Shown here piece after piece: positions 34,229-43,430 of a DNA stretch of 64,000 bases; the stretch's first letter is position 1; every line of letters starts with the position of its first letter. The notes below the pieces were generated by a model. The model was given only the letters and a program-made list of their open reading frames with translations, searched no databases and was not told the origin of the DNA. The stretch spans positions 1,083,001-1,147,000 of the forward strand of contig NZ_CP081155.1 in assembly GCF_025141175.1 (NCBI RefSeq), given 5' to 3'. A program made the position numbers and the translations under genes. Source of the stretch: Jannaschia sp. M317. GTDB taxonomy: Bacteria > Pseudomonadota > Alphaproteobacteria > Rhodobacterales > Rhodobacteraceae.

Positions 34229-34735
34229 TCAGGCGTGGCCATAGGCCTCGGCGATGGCGACCTGCATGGCATCGACGGGTTTGCGCCCGCCCCAGCAGAC
34301 CAGTTGAAACGCCGGATAGTACCGTTCGCCCGCCAGGATCGCCTCGGCGACGATGGCGTTGATCTGGTCGACCTCGGCACAGGCCCCGCCCGCCAGGATC
34401 AGACCGTAGCGGTAGACCATCATCTTTTGCTCGGGCCAAAAGCTGAAGGCTCCGGCCCAGCATTCATCATTGGCGAGGTTCAGCACTTCGTAGAGGCCGG
34501 GCAGGCTGTCTTCGGGGGGCTGCATCTCGAAGCAGCAGACAAGGCGCAGGGTTTCATCCGCCTCGGACCAGGCCAGGGTGACGGAATAGCTGCGCCACTG
34601 GCCCTCGACCACCATGGAAATCTGGTCCTCGCCCACCCGGTCGAAGTCCCATTCATGGCTTTCGGCCACCGTCTCGACCAGGTCGATCGGATGAAGATCC
34701 CCGGTCTGAGAAAATTGCTGCCTCTGGTGGAGCAT
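34229..34735 (-). CDS. YbjN domain protein
   Basis: 168 residues, acidic and soluble. The core FDRVGEDQISMVVEGQWRSY, ADETLRLVCCFEMQPPEDS and NDECWAGAFSFWPEQKMMVYR matches the YbjN family, which has a fold like type III secretion chaperones; the molecular role is unknown. ATG 34735 has GAGGG upstream. It is 53 bases upstream of proC in the same direction and often accompanies it in Rhodobacterales. Confidence 0.82.
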   Translation of the reverse strand: MLHQRQQFSQTGDLHPIDLVETVAESHEWDFDRVGEDQISMVVEGQWRSYSVTLAWSEADETLRLVCCFEMQPPEDSLPGLYEVLNLANDECWAGAFSFWPEQKMMVYRYGLILAGGACAEVDQINAIVAEAILAGERYYPAFQLVCWGGRKPVDAMQVAIAEAYGHA

Positions 34736-34958
34736 GTCTTGCCCTCTCGCTCGTTCGCTAGAACTTGTTGGCGCGACCATCCTTATGACGGCGGCCCCCA
34801 CGTCCTACCAGATATGGTGGAGCGGTGCGGGGCGCCTGTAAAGCCCGCAGAACGGGTTACCCACAGGAATCACAAGCATTTGCGCGTTTTTGCGCTGTTT
34901 CCGGGCTGTCACGGCCTTGTGACGGGGTCGCACGGGGGCGGTGCCCTATCTCTGGCGC
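34736..34958. other. Divergent intergenic region (YbjN and DUF3047 genes)
   Basis: 223 bp separating two divergent genes, so it should carry both promoters. A TTTGCGCGTTTTTGCGC direct repeat (around 34878-34895) is the only notable motif. I could not assign promoter boxes with confidence, and no coding frame is convincing. Confidence 0.4.
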
Positions 34959-35597
34959 ATGAAACACCTGCTTCCCGTGGCGCTTGCCGCCTGCCTCGCC
35001 CTGCCCGCCACCGCCGCGCCGCTGTCCTTTGACGGCAGCTGGAAAGAGCAGGGGTTCCTGCGCTTTTCCAGCAACGACTACGGACAGGGGGGATCGACCC
35101 TGCAAGTGGTCTCGGACGGCACCGTTTCGCTTTTGTGGAAGGCGGTGCCAGAGGCGCAGCGCGGCGCGACGCGCGCTTCCTGGGGGTGGGCGGTGGCCGA
35201 GGGCGTGCCCGCGACGGACCTGCGGCGCAAGGGCGGGGACGATCGGAACCTGGCGATCTATTTTGCCTGGACCGACGCGGAAACGGCGGCCACGGCAAAC
35301 CCGTCTCGGGCCACGCGCCTGCTGCGCAACCCCGGCACCCGCGTTCTGGTCTATGTCTGGGGCGACGACGATGCGCGCGGCACGATCCAGCAAAGCCCCT
35401 ATCTGGCGGGCTTGCGCACGGTCGTCCTGCGCCCGGCGGGCACCGGACAATTCGTCGAGCAGGTCGATCTGGCGGCTGACTACGCACGGGCCTTCGGCGG
35501 TGCGCCGGGCGTCTTGCTGGGCGTGGGCATCTCGGCGGACAGCGATGATACGGACGGCCGGATCCGTGCGTCGATCACGGCACCCGACTTGCGCTAG
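34959..35597 (+). CDS. DUF3047 family exported protein
   Basis: 212 residues with a signal peptide (LLPVALAACLALPATAAPL). The segments STLQVVSDGTVSLLWKAVP, GWAVAEGVPATDLRRKGGDD and LAIYFAWT followed by VYVWGDDDARG belong to the DUF3047 family. Function unknown; the family is predicted to be periplasmic and beta-rich. ATG 34959 was chosen because it starts the signal peptide; the ATG 18 bases upstream would add six residues. Confidence 0.78.
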   Translation: MKHLLPVALAACLALPATAAPLSFDGSWKEQGFLRFSSNDYGQGGSTLQVVSDGTVSLLWKAVPEAQRGATRASWGWAVAEGVPATDLRRKGGDDRNLAIYFAWTDAETAATANPSRATRLLRNPGTRVLVYVWGDDDARGTIQQSPYLAGLRTVVLRPAGTGQFVEQVDLAADYARAFGGAPGVLLGVGISADSDDTDGRIRASITAPDLR

Positions 35598-35642
35598 GTC
35601 GCGGGGCGCGTAGTGTGCGCGTCGAACAGACCGGGGAATGTC

Positions 35643-36404
35643 ATGGACCTGAACACCTGCGTAGCGGCCATCACCGGCGGGGCCGGGGGGCTGGGTGCCG
35701 CGACCGCGCGGCACATCGCGGCGGCCGGTGGACGCGTTGCGATCCTGGACCTTGATGGGGACCGGGGACGGGCCCTGGCGGATGAGGTCGGCGGCACCTT
35801 CCACAGCCTCGACGTCACCGACGCCGCGGCCTGTGCCGACGTTCTGGCCGAGGTTGCGGGTGACGGGCGGCTTGACCTGATGGTCAACTGCGCGGGCATC
35901 GCGCCAGGGGCCAAGACGGTCGGAAAACACGGGGCCCATGATCCTGCGCTGTTCCAGAAAACCATTGCCATCAACCTGCTGGGCACCTTCAATTGCGCCA
36001 GCGCCGCGGCCGCGATCATGGCGCGGCAGGACGGGCGCGGCCCGGACGCGGAGCGGGGCGTGATCGTCAACACCGCCTCGGTCGCCGCCTTCGAGGGGCA
36101 GATCGGACAGGTCGCCTATGCCGCGTCCAAGGGCGGGGTCGCGGGCATGACCCTACCGATGGCGCGCGATCTGGCTGGGCTGGGAATCCGGGTGGTGGCC
36201 ATTGCGCCCGGGCTGTTCCTGACGCCGATGCTGGAGGGCCTGCCGCAGGAGGTACAGGACAGTCTGGGCGCGCAGGTTCCCTACCCATCGCGGCTGGGCA
36301 AACCGGCGGAATTCGCGATGCTGGTGGGGCAGGTGGCCGAGAACACGATGTTGAACGGAACAGTTCTGCGCCTGGACGGAGCAATCCGCATGGCTCCGAG
36401 ATGA
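35643..36404 (+). CDS. SDR oxidoreductase, 3-hydroxyacyl-CoA dehydrogenase type II-like
   Basis: 253 residues. TGGAGGLGAATARHI is the cofactor site, the NCAGIAPG motif and catalytic Ser-Tyr-Lys (NTASVAAFEGQIGQVAYAAS followed by K) are intact. The long insert before the NTAS strand and the C-terminal FLTPMLEGLPQEVQDSLG resemble HSD17B10-type enzymes, which oxidise 3-hydroxyacyl-CoA. The stop overlaps the next start (ATGA). Exact substrate is not certain. Confidence 0.85.
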   Translation: MDLNTCVAAITGGAGGLGAATARHIAAAGGRVAILDLDGDRGRALADEVGGTFHSLDVTDAAACADVLAEVAGDGRLDLMVNCAGIAPGAKTVGKHGAHDPALFQKTIAINLLGTFNCASAAAAIMARQDGRGPDAERGVIVNTASVAAFEGQIGQVAYAASKGGVAGMTLPMARDLAGLGIRVVAIAPGLFLTPMLEGLPQEVQDSLGAQVPYPSRLGKPAEFAMLVGQVAENTMLNGTVLRLDGAIRMAPR

Positions 36405-37084
36405 GCCCGCGTCCCGACCTGACCCAGTGGCAGCCACCGGTGTTCGAATTGCCAGAGGTTCTGGAAGGTGCGCATGCCCGGTTGGAGCCACTGTCGTTCG
36501 ATACCCACACGGAGGCGCTGCACCAGGCCAATCTGGCCGATGCTGCCATGTGGCGGTTCCTGCCCTATGGGCCGTTTCCGTCATTCGCGGCCTATCGGGG
36601 GTGGGCGGTTGGCGCATCGGTGTCCGAGGATCCGGCTTTTGTGGCGATCCGGGGGGCGGCTGGCTGGACCGGGGTCGCGGCCTTCATGCGGATCGACGAG
36701 GCCAATGGCGTGATCGAGATTGGCAATATCGCCTATTCGTCGGCCCTGCAGCGGACCGTGGCCGCGACCGAGGCCCTGCATCTGATGATCGACCATTGTT
36801 TTTCAAGCGGTTTCCGCCGCCTGGAGTGGAAGTGCAATGCCGCCAACGCGCCCAGTCGCCGCGCGGCGGAGCGGTTGGGCTTTACCTACGAGGGCACCTT
36901 TCGGCAGCATATGATCGTCAAGGGCGCGAACAGGGACACTGCCTGGTTCTCGATGTTGGATCATGAGTGGGAACGGATCTATCCCGCCCACCGGGCTTGG
37001 CTTGCCCCCGACAATTTCGACGCCGAAGGGCGGCAGAAGCAGTCGTTGGCCGATCTGACGGCCGGAGTGCTGCGCGGCGACTAG
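36401..37084 (+). CDS. GNAT family N-acetyltransferase (RimJ/RimL type)
   Basis: 227 residues. The GNAT core has the acceptor-side GWTGVAAFMRIDEANGVIEI, the beta-bulge strand ALQRTVAATEALHLMIDHCF and the acetyl-CoA region CNAANAPSRRAAERLGFTYE. YEGTFRQHMIVKGANRDT is typical of RimJ/RimL enzymes. It may acetylate a protein N-terminus or a small amine. Its start overlaps the SDR stop and its stop overlaps that of the convergent response regulator. Confidence 0.86.
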   Translation: MSPRPDLTQWQPPVFELPEVLEGAHARLEPLSFDTHTEALHQANLADAAMWRFLPYGPFPSFAAYRGWAVGASVSEDPAFVAIRGAAGWTGVAAFMRIDEANGVIEIGNIAYSSALQRTVAATEALHLMIDHCFSSGFRRLEWKCNAANAPSRRAAERLGFTYEGTFRQHMIVKGANRDTAWFSMLDHEWERIYPAHRAWLAPDNFDAEGRQKQSLADLTAGVLRGD

Positions 37085-37782
37085 ATCACCCGACGCGTGG
37101 TCGGAAGCCGCGCCTCGATCAAGGCGCGCAACTCGGGGCGAATGTCGTCGCGGTCGCGGGCGGCCAGGGTGCGGGAACGGATCAGCAATTCGTTGTCGTG
37201 GCCGGTTCGTGCCAACCCTTGCAGGAAATCGGCGACGAAGACGGGTTTGACGTTGTCATCTTCCAGCAGGCGACCCGCGTAGACCAGATCGTCGGACAGC
37301 GCGAGACGGTCCGGCTCGACCTGCTCGGAGCCGACGGGTCGCAGGCCCCGGGGCCAGTCGTCGCGGGGCATGTGGCACAGGATCGTCTGCTGAAAGGCCG
37401 CGAGCGATTCAATCGGTTTGGGCAGAAAGCCATCGGCCCCGGCGTCGAGGCAGTCAAGCTCCACCTCCTCCCTCGGGCGGCCGGAGGTGGCCAGGATGAC
37501 CTGTGGGCGTTGGGTCGCGCGGTGCAGCCGCTGGATCAGGTCAAGACCAGAGCCGTCAGGCAAGCCCAGATCGACGATCGCCACCCCCGCGCGATAGGTT
37601 TCCAGGTGGCGGCGGGCGGACGCCAGGCAGTCGGCCCGTCTGATCCGCGCGCCCGAGCGCAGCGCCAAAAGGCGGACCGCCTCAGAGGCGTAGCGGCTGT
37701 CCTCGACCAGCAGAACGGTTGTACCCAGCAGCGGCCTTTGTGGGGTCGGGGCCGGGCGGGCCAGAATGTCCATCGTGTCCAT
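37081..37782 (-). CDS. Orphan response regulator with an uncharacterised C-terminal region
   Basis: 233 residues. Residues about 20-135 are a receiver domain: acidic pocket in VLLVEDSRY, phospho-acceptor Asp in VAIVDLGLPDGSG, Thr/Ser in ILATSGRP and Lys in FLPKPIES. The remaining about 95 residues match no output domain I recognise (no helix-turn-helix or GGDEF). No histidine kinase is adjacent. GGAGG lies 8 bases before ATG 37782; ATG 37773 is an alternative. Perhaps a phospho-relay or stress-type adaptor. Confidence 0.82.
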   Translation of the reverse strand: MDTMDILARPAPTPQRPLLGTTVLLVEDSRYASEAVRLLALRSGARIRRADCLASARRHLETYRAGVAIVDLGLPDGSGLDLIQRLHRATQRPQVILATSGRPREEVELDCLDAGADGFLPKPIESLAAFQQTILCHMPRDDWPRGLRPVGSEQVEPDRLALSDDLVYAGRLLEDDNVKPVFVADFLQGLARTGHDNELLIRSRTLAARDRDDIRPELRALIEARLPTTRRVI

Positions 37783-37915
37783 TGATTCGCCTCCACAGAG
37801 TTTCCAGCAGCATGGCGGATCAGCCCTAACGGATCGTAAACGCGGCACCCTGTCCTGTTGCCGGGACGACGCGGGCGGCACATAAGGCCGCAGACTTTTG
37901 CCCAGGAGGCCCGCC

Positions 37916-38320
37916 ATGATCGGCAAGCTGAACCACGTCGCCATAGCCGTCCCGGATCTGGAGGCCGCCGCCGCGCAGTATCGCGACACGCTGGGTGCCC
38001 ATGTGAACCCGCCCCAGGACGAGCCCGACCACGGCGTCACCGTCGTCTTCATCGAGCTGCCGAATACCAAGATCGAATTGTTGTATCCGCTGGGCGAGAA
38101 CAGCCCGATCCAGGGCTTTCTCGACAAGAATCCGTCGGGCGGCATCCACCACATCTGCTACGAGGTCGACGACATCCTGGCCGCGCGCGACAAGCTGCAG
38201 GCGTCGGGCGCGCGGGTGCTGGGCACGGGCGAGCCGAAGATCGGGGCCCACGGCAAGCCGGTCCTGTTCCTGCACCCCAAGGATTTCACCGGAACGCTGG
38301 TAGAGCTGGAACAAGTCTGA
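37916..38320 (+). CDS. mce: Methylmalonyl-CoA epimerase
   Basis: 134 residues, one VOC-fold unit. It interconverts (S)- and (R)-methylmalonyl-CoA in propionate and ethylmalonyl-CoA routes. LNHVAIAVPDLEAA, HVNPPQDEPDHGVTVVFIEL, GGIHHICYEVDDI and LEQV carry the expected metal ligands His and Glu. AGGAGG precedes ATG 37916. Its stop overlaps the next start by one base (TGATG). Confidence 0.93.
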   Translation: MIGKLNHVAIAVPDLEAAAAQYRDTLGAHVNPPQDEPDHGVTVVFIELPNTKIELLYPLGENSPIQGFLDKNPSGGIHHICYEVDDILAARDKLQASGARVLGTGEPKIGAHGKPVLFLHPKDFTGTLVELEQV

Positions 38321-38598
38321 TGGGTGTCTTTTCCGCAATCGTCGTTTTCATGATGATCTGGGCTATGGTCTTCATGCTTGGCCTGCAAGTCGGTCAGGAC
38401 ACCCAGGGCGACCGGGGAGAGCGGTCGCCGGGCACCCATGCCTCGACCCCCGCGAACCCGATCGGCGTCTACCGCCGCATCGCCTGGGCCACGGGGATCA
38501 CCCTGGTCCTTTGGGTGCCGCTGGTCTGGTTCATCACTTCGGGGCAGTTGACCATCGACGATCTGCGCCGCTGGACCGGGCGCGACGTGCCGGGCTAG
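38320..38598 (+). CDS. DUF1467 family small membrane protein
   Basis: 92 residues with two membrane helices (FSAIVVFMMIWAMVFMLGL and WATGITLVLWVPLVWFIT) joined by a polar loop. The family is DUF1467 and is often encoded directly after the epimerase in alphaproteobacteria, as here, where the two genes share a base. Function unknown. Confidence 0.85.
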   Translation: MGVFSAIVVFMMIWAMVFMLGLQVGQDTQGDRGERSPGTHASTPANPIGVYRRIAWATGITLVLWVPLVWFITSGQLTIDDLRRWTGRDVPG

Positions 38599-39281
38599 CG
38601 CCCCGACAGCCGGTGGAACAGGTGGGTAAAGGTCGCCGCCCCCACCACCGGCACCAGCAGGTTCACCACCGGGATCGACAGCGGGATCGCCATCAACACG
38701 CCGGTCAGCCAGATTTCGCCCCGGTGCTTGCTGCGAAAGGCGCGGGCCTCGGCCGGGGGCAGGTGTCGCGCAGCGCTCATCTGTGCATATTCACGGCCCA
38801 ACAGAAAGCCGTTGACCCCCCAGAACAGCAGCAGCGCGATCGGGGCCAGAACCAGGTAGGCAATCAGCGCCAGCAGGTTGATACCGACCACCAGGCCCAG
38901 AAAACTGGCGCTTTCGCGCAGCGCCTCGCTCAGCGGTTGCGGGCGCGGTGCGGGCAGGTTCGGATAGTGACGATCCTCGACCGCATCGGCGATCCGATCC
39001 AGGAACAGGCCGGTAAACGCCGAGGCCACCGGCACCATCAGAAACACCGACGCCAGCAGGGTGACCGGGATGACGGCGATGCCGGCCACGTCGTTCAGCC
39101 AGGTCACCTCGCCCAGCCACGGGAGGGTCACAGCGGGCCCGACCAGCCAGTTCACCAGCCAGATCAGTACCAGCGAAAAGCCCAGCAGAAGGCCCGCCGA
39201 CAGGCCGACGCCCGTCAGCAGAACGCGGCGAAACCGGGGGTCGCTGAGCTGGCCCAGGGCCTTGAGCGCGTCCCCGATCAT
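38595..39281 (-). CDS. EI24 domain (CysZ-like) membrane protein
   Basis: 228 residues with about four to five membrane helices. GVGLSAGLLLGFSLVLIWL, FTGLFLDRIADAVEDRHYP, WGVNGFLLGREYAQMSAARH and the GEIWLTGVLMAIPLSIPVVN end match the EI24/CysZ family. CysZ is a sulfate transporter, but this alphaproteobacterial subgroup is not proven to be one. The start overlaps the nitroreductase stop. Confidence 0.83.
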   Translation of the reverse strand: MIGDALKALGQLSDPRFRRVLLTGVGLSAGLLLGFSLVLIWLVNWLVGPAVTLPWLGEVTWLNDVAGIAVIPVTLLASVFLMVPVASAFTGLFLDRIADAVEDRHYPNLPAPRPQPLSEALRESASFLGLVVGINLLALIAYLVLAPIALLLFWGVNGFLLGREYAQMSAARHLPPAEARAFRSKHRGEIWLTGVLMAIPLSIPVVNLLVPVVGAATFTHLFHRLSGR

Positions 39282-39880
39282 GCCCCGACCCACTGCGTCT
39301 TGGTCGACAGGTCCGGGCGCGGGCGATCCGTCGGAACCGGGCCTTCGGTGCCGAGCACGATATAGCCGGCGACCCATTCCGTCGGCGCAAGGGACAGCCC
39401 TTCGGACAGGAAGTCCCGATCCGTCGACATCCAGCCCGACAGCCAGTTTGCCCCCCAGCCAGAGGCCAGGGCGGCGTTGACGAGGCCCAGGCAAACCGCG
39501 CCGGCGCTGAGCACCTGTTCGACCTGAGGGATCTTGTCGGAGGGCACGGGGGCCGCCACGACGGCGACCATCAGCGGGGCGTCACGGAACATGGCGGCGT
39601 TCTTTGGCAGCTTTTCGCCGTCGCGGCCCTGAGCATGGCCCAGCCGGTCGGTCAGGTCGGCCAACCGCGTCAGGGCGGCCCCTTGCAGGACGATCAGGCG
39701 CCAGGGTTCCAACTTGCCATGATCGGGGACGCGCAACGCGGCCTCCAGGATCGGGGTCAGTTCCGCACGGTCGGGCGCGGGGCCTGTCAGGGTCTTGGCA
39801 GGGCGGGACCGGCGGGAGCAGAGAAACTGCATCACTTCGGGGCGGGGCGTCAGGCGTGCGGGTGTTGTCATGGCGTCCAT
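39278..39880 (-). CDS. Nitroreductase family flavoprotein
   Basis: 200 residues, the short YdjA-like type. It binds FMN and uses NAD(P)H; substrate unknown. RRSRPAKTLTGPAPDR near the start binds the FMN phosphate, and HGKLEPWRLIVLQG, LGLVNAALASGWGANWLSGW and YIVLGTEG are family features. ATG 39880 and ATG 39871 are both possible; neither has a strong ribosome site. Coupled to the EI24 gene by a 4-base overlap. Confidence 0.88.
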   Translation of the reverse strand: MDAMTTPARLTPRPEVMQFLCSRRSRPAKTLTGPAPDRAELTPILEAALRVPDHGKLEPWRLIVLQGAALTRLADLTDRLGHAQGRDGEKLPKNAAMFRDAPLMVAVVAAPVPSDKIPQVEQVLSAGAVCLGLVNAALASGWGANWLSGWMSTDRDFLSEGLSLAPTEWVAGYIVLGTEGPVPTDRPRPDLSTKTQWVGA

Positions 39881-39964
39881 GTCGCAACGGCGCACGCAAC
39901 ATTCAAGCTTGGCGGTGACGGTCCTGCGACTAGGGTGGTGCGAAACACAAACGGGGGACGATCC

Positions 39965-40369
39965 ATGCAGATCGACAGCATTCACCACGCGGGCCTGTCC
40001 GTGTCCGATTTCGACGCCGCGGTCGCCTGGTGGGGGCGACATTTTGGCTTTGCCCTGCTGGCGGAATGGGGCGATCCCGCCCTGCGCATGGGGCTGATCG
40101 GCAAGGGGGGCATCCATCTGGAACTGTTCTGCAAGCAGGGTGCCACGCCCGGACCAGACGAGGCGCAGAGCGTACCCGAGAGTTTCGGGCAGCGCGGGTG
40201 GAAACACCTGGCCTTTGCGGTGCCCGATCTGGAAAGCAGCATCGAGTCGCTGCGCGCGGCGGGCGTCGAGATTATCGTCGATCCCGTGCGCGACGCGCCG
40301 CCGGGCTATAGCTACGCGTTCTTTCGTGACCCGGACGGCAACCAGGTGGAACTGGTCGAACTGCCCTGA
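39965..40369 (+). CDS. VOC family (glyoxalase-like) protein
   Basis: 134 residues forming one VOC unit. The first half IDSIHHAGLSVSDFDAAVAWW and the second half KHLAFAVPDLESSIESLRAAG each give a beta-alpha-beta module; His8-type, His and Glu residues (NQVELVELP) are placed for a metal site. It is not clearly glyoxalase I; lactoylglutathione-lyase, dioxygenase and resistance-type members share this size. ATG 39965 has ACGGGGGACG upstream. Confidence 0.82.
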   Translation: MQIDSIHHAGLSVSDFDAAVAWWGRHFGFALLAEWGDPALRMGLIGKGGIHLELFCKQGATPGPDEAQSVPESFGQRGWKHLAFAVPDLESSIESLRAAGVEIIVDPVRDAPPGYSYAFFRDPDGNQVELVELP

Positions 40370-40386
40370 CGACGGCCACCGGCGGA

Positions 40387-40430
40387 CCCAGACTTTTGGA
40401 AAAGTCTGGGCAAATCCTTCGAAGGATTTG
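40387..40430. repeat. Paired-palindrome element, copy 2 (bidirectional terminator-like)
   Basis: First palindrome, arm CCCAGACTTTTG (40387-40410), has a central GG mismatch; the second, arm CAAATCCTTC (40411-40430), is perfect. They abut directly and lie between the convergent VOC and topA genes. The second arm is identical in copies 3 and 4. Confidence 0.85.
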
Positions 40431-40438
40431 CGCCCGCG

Positions 40439-43171
40439 TCAGGCGTCGTCGGTCTTTTTGGTCGCAGCTTTCCTGGCGGGTGCCTTTTTGGCCGCGGGCT
40501 TTTTCGCGGCTGTTTTCTTTGGCGCGGCCTTCTTCTTGGCCGGGGCCTTCTTGCCGGCCTTGGCCGCACGCTCGGCGATCAAGTCGACCGCCTGGGCCAT
40601 CGTCACGTCTTCGGGGGCGGTTCCCTTGGGGATCGTCGCGTTGATCTTTTCCCATTTGACGTAGGGGCCATAGCGCCCCTCCATGATATTCACGGGGCCG
40701 CCGCCTTCGGGATGTTCGCCCAGGGATTTCAGCGGCGCCGCCGCCGTGCGCCCGCGCCCGCGCGGGTTGGCGCGTTTTTCGGCCAGAACCTCGACCGCAC
40801 GGTTCATGCCGATGGTAAAGACCTCTTCCTCATCGGGCAGGTTTGCGTAGACCGGCTTGGCGTCGTCGGGACCCTTGTGCATCACGTAGGGTCCATAGCG
40901 GCCCAGATTCGTCTCGATCGGTTGACCGTCTTCGGGGTGGGTGCCCACAAGACGCGGCAGGCTCAGCAGTTGCATCGCGCGGTCGAAATCCACGACGTCG
41001 GGCGCCCAGCTTTTGGGCAGGGACGACCGCTTGGGTTTCGGATTGTCCTCGGCCTTTTCGCCCAGCTGCACGTAGGGGCCGAACCGGCCCGATTTCAGCC
41101 AGACCTCCAGCCCGCTTTCAGGCTCGATCCCGAGCATCTTCTCATCGCCCGATTGCTCCCCTTCCATGCCCGGAGGGCCGAAGGGCCGGGTGTAGCGGCA
41201 TTCCGGATAGCTGGAGCAGCCGATGAAGGCCCCGCCCGACCGCGCGGTGCGCATCGACAGGCGGCCTTCCTCGCATTTCGGGCACAGGCGGCGGTCGCGG
41301 CCATCCTCGCGTTCGGGGAACAGGTGCGGTTCCAGCACCTCGTTGATCTTCTCCAGAACGTCGGTGATCCGCAGCTCTGCCGTTTCGTCCACGGCAGCCT
41401 TGAAGTCGCGCCAGAAGCGGGCGAGCACGTCCTTGTAGTCGGCTTCGCCTGCGGACACGTGGTCCAGCTCGTCCTCCAGCCCGGCGGTGAAGTCGTAGCC
41501 GACGTATTTGCGGAAATAGTTCGACAGAAAGACCGTCACCAACCGTCCCTGATCTTGCGGGATCAGGCGGTTGCCGTCCTTTTGCACATAACCGCGGTCG
41601 ACGATCGTGCCCAGGATTGACGCATAGGTCGAGGGGCGCCCGATCCCCAGCTCTTCCATCTTCTTGACCAGCGTCGCCTCGGTGTAGCGGGGCGGGGGCT
41701 GGGTGAAGCTTTGCTGGCCGAGCACGGCCCCGTCGCCCGACAGGCGCGCGTTGGTCGGTTCGGCGTCGCCCATCAAGGTGTCGGCCTTGGGATCGTTTTC
41801 GGCCAGCTTGTCGAAGTCGGGGCGCAGGCCGTTTGCATGTTTCTTGGCCACGTCGCCCTGATGAATGGCGGGCAGACGGCGGTCGTCGCCGTCGTCGGCG
41901 TCATCGTCGCGCCCTTCGGTATAGACCTTCATGAAGCCGTCGAAGACCACGACCTGACCATTGGCGCGCAGCTCGACCTGGTTGTCCGCGCTGCCGATGG
42001 TGACGACGGTGCGTTCCAGGCGCGCGGCCTCCATCTGGCTGGCCAGCGTCCGCTTCCAGATCAGATCATAGAGCTTCTTTTGTTCGCCATCGAGGCGCAG
42101 ATCGTCGGCGGCCTTGGACATGTCGGTAGGCCGGATACATTCGTGCGCTTCCTGGGCGTTCTTGGCCTTGTTCTTGTAGATGCGCGGGCTGGACGGGACA
42201 TAGCTGTCGCCATAGCGGGCGGCGATGGCGCCGCGTGCTTCGGCCACCGCTTCGGGGGCCATGTCGATGCCGTCGGTTCGCATGTAGGTGATGTGCCCGG
42301 CCTCATAGAGACGCTGGGCGGTACCCATGGCGGCCTTGGCCCCCATGCCGAACTTGCGGCTGGCCTCCTGCTGCAGGGTGGAGGTCATGAAGGGCGGGCT
42401 GGGATTGCGCGAGGCGGGCTTGGCCTCGACCCCCGTGACGGTCAGATCGCGGCTGGCCACGGCCTGCACGGCCAGCTCGGCCGAGGTGGCGTCCTTGAAG
42501 GTGAACCGTTCGACCTTGTCGCCCGCAAGCGATACCAGGCGCGCCTCGAAGGTCTGGCCACGCGGTGTTTCCAGGACGGCCCGGACGGTCCAGTATTCCT
42601 GGGGATCAAAGGCCTCTATCTCCATCTCGCGCTCGACGATCAGGCGCAGGCACACCGATTGCACCCGGCCCGCCGATTTCGAACCGGGCAGTTTGCGCCA
42701 GAGCACCGGCGACAAGGTGAAGCCGACCAGATAGTCCAGCGCGCGTCGTGCCAGGTAGGCGTGCACCAAGGGGGTGTCGATTTCACGCGGGTTGGCAATC
42801 GCCTCCTGCACGGCCTTTTTGGTGATGGCGTTGAAGGCGACCCGGCTGACCGGCATGTCCTTCTTGATGCCGCGCCGATTCAGCAGGGTTTCCTGCAGGT
42901 GCCAGGAAATCGCCTCGCCCTCGCGGTCGGGGTCGGTGGCGAGGATCAGGTTCGGGTCGTCGGCCAGCGCATCGGCGATGTCCTTGATCCGCTTCTTGCT
43001 GTCGGCGGGCACCTCCCACGTCATGTCAAAGCCGTTCTCGGTATCGACGGAGCCGTCCTTGCCCACTAGGTCGCGGACGTGGCCGTAACTGGCGAGAACG
43101 GTGTAATCCTTGCCCAGATATCCGTTGATGGTCTTGGCTTTGGCCGGGGATTCGACGACGACAACGGGCAT
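40439..43171 (-). CDS. topA: DNA topoisomerase I
   Basis: 910 residues. It relaxes negative supercoils through a transient tyrosine link. TOPRIM start VVVESPAKAKTINGYLG, DPDREGEAISWHL, active-site Tyr in GHITYMRTDGID and a zinc-finger-like segment (CPKCEEGRLS with CSSYPECRYTRPFG) are present, followed by several C-terminal repeat domains (LGRYGPYVMHKGP, EGRYGPYVKWEK). A Lys/Ala/Pro-rich tail of about 40 residues ends the protein and probably binds DNA non-specifically. Start ATG 43171; the frame extends further upstream without support. Confidence 0.96.
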   Translation of the reverse strand: MPVVVVESPAKAKTINGYLGKDYTVLASYGHVRDLVGKDGSVDTENGFDMTWEVPADSKKRIKDIADALADDPNLILATDPDREGEAISWHLQETLLNRRGIKKDMPVSRVAFNAITKKAVQEAIANPREIDTPLVHAYLARRALDYLVGFTLSPVLWRKLPGSKSAGRVQSVCLRLIVEREMEIEAFDPQEYWTVRAVLETPRGQTFEARLVSLAGDKVERFTFKDATSAELAVQAVASRDLTVTGVEAKPASRNPSPPFMTSTLQQEASRKFGMGAKAAMGTAQRLYEAGHITYMRTDGIDMAPEAVAEARGAIAARYGDSYVPSSPRIYKNKAKNAQEAHECIRPTDMSKAADDLRLDGEQKKLYDLIWKRTLASQMEAARLERTVVTIGSADNQVELRANGQVVVFDGFMKVYTEGRDDDADDGDDRRLPAIHQGDVAKKHANGLRPDFDKLAENDPKADTLMGDAEPTNARLSGDGAVLGQQSFTQPPPRYTEATLVKKMEELGIGRPSTYASILGTIVDRGYVQKDGNRLIPQDQGRLVTVFLSNYFRKYVGYDFTAGLEDELDHVSAGEADYKDVLARFWRDFKAAVDETAELRITDVLEKINEVLEPHLFPEREDGRDRRLCPKCEEGRLSMRTARSGGAFIGCSSYPECRYTRPFGPPGMEGEQSGDEKMLGIEPESGLEVWLKSGRFGPYVQLGEKAEDNPKPKRSSLPKSWAPDVVDFDRAMQLLSLPRLVGTHPEDGQPIETNLGRYGPYVMHKGPDDAKPVYANLPDEEEVFTIGMNRAVEVLAEKRANPRGRGRTAAAPLKSLGEHPEGGGPVNIMEGRYGPYVKWEKINATIPKGTAPEDVTMAQAVDLIAERAAKAGKKAPAKKKAAPKKTAAKKPAAKKAPARKAATKKTDDA

Positions 43172-43430
43172 GTTTGCGGGACCTCGGGGTGGTTCTGGAT
43201 TGGCGTCATGGACCCTTCCGGCGGGGCCCATAGGCGGGGGACTCATGTGGCGAGCGTCCCATGATTGTCAATGCCATGGGCGGACGACGGTCAAAAGGGC
43301 GGGGTGCTGCGCGGCCCGTCCGGCAGATCCGAACGGGGCTTTGGGGGCCGCGCGGGCGGTCCGGTGTCAGGCTGTGCGCGCGGTCCGCACGCCGCGCCGG
43401 GCCGGTCCTTTCAGGGGGCGACCATCCGGG
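43172..43430. other. Intergenic region between dprA and topA
   Basis: 259 bp with both genes on the minus strand, so it should hold the dprA 3' end and the topA promoter. Short reading frames here have no family match or plausible start. I found no clear terminator or promoter boxes. Confidence 0.4.
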
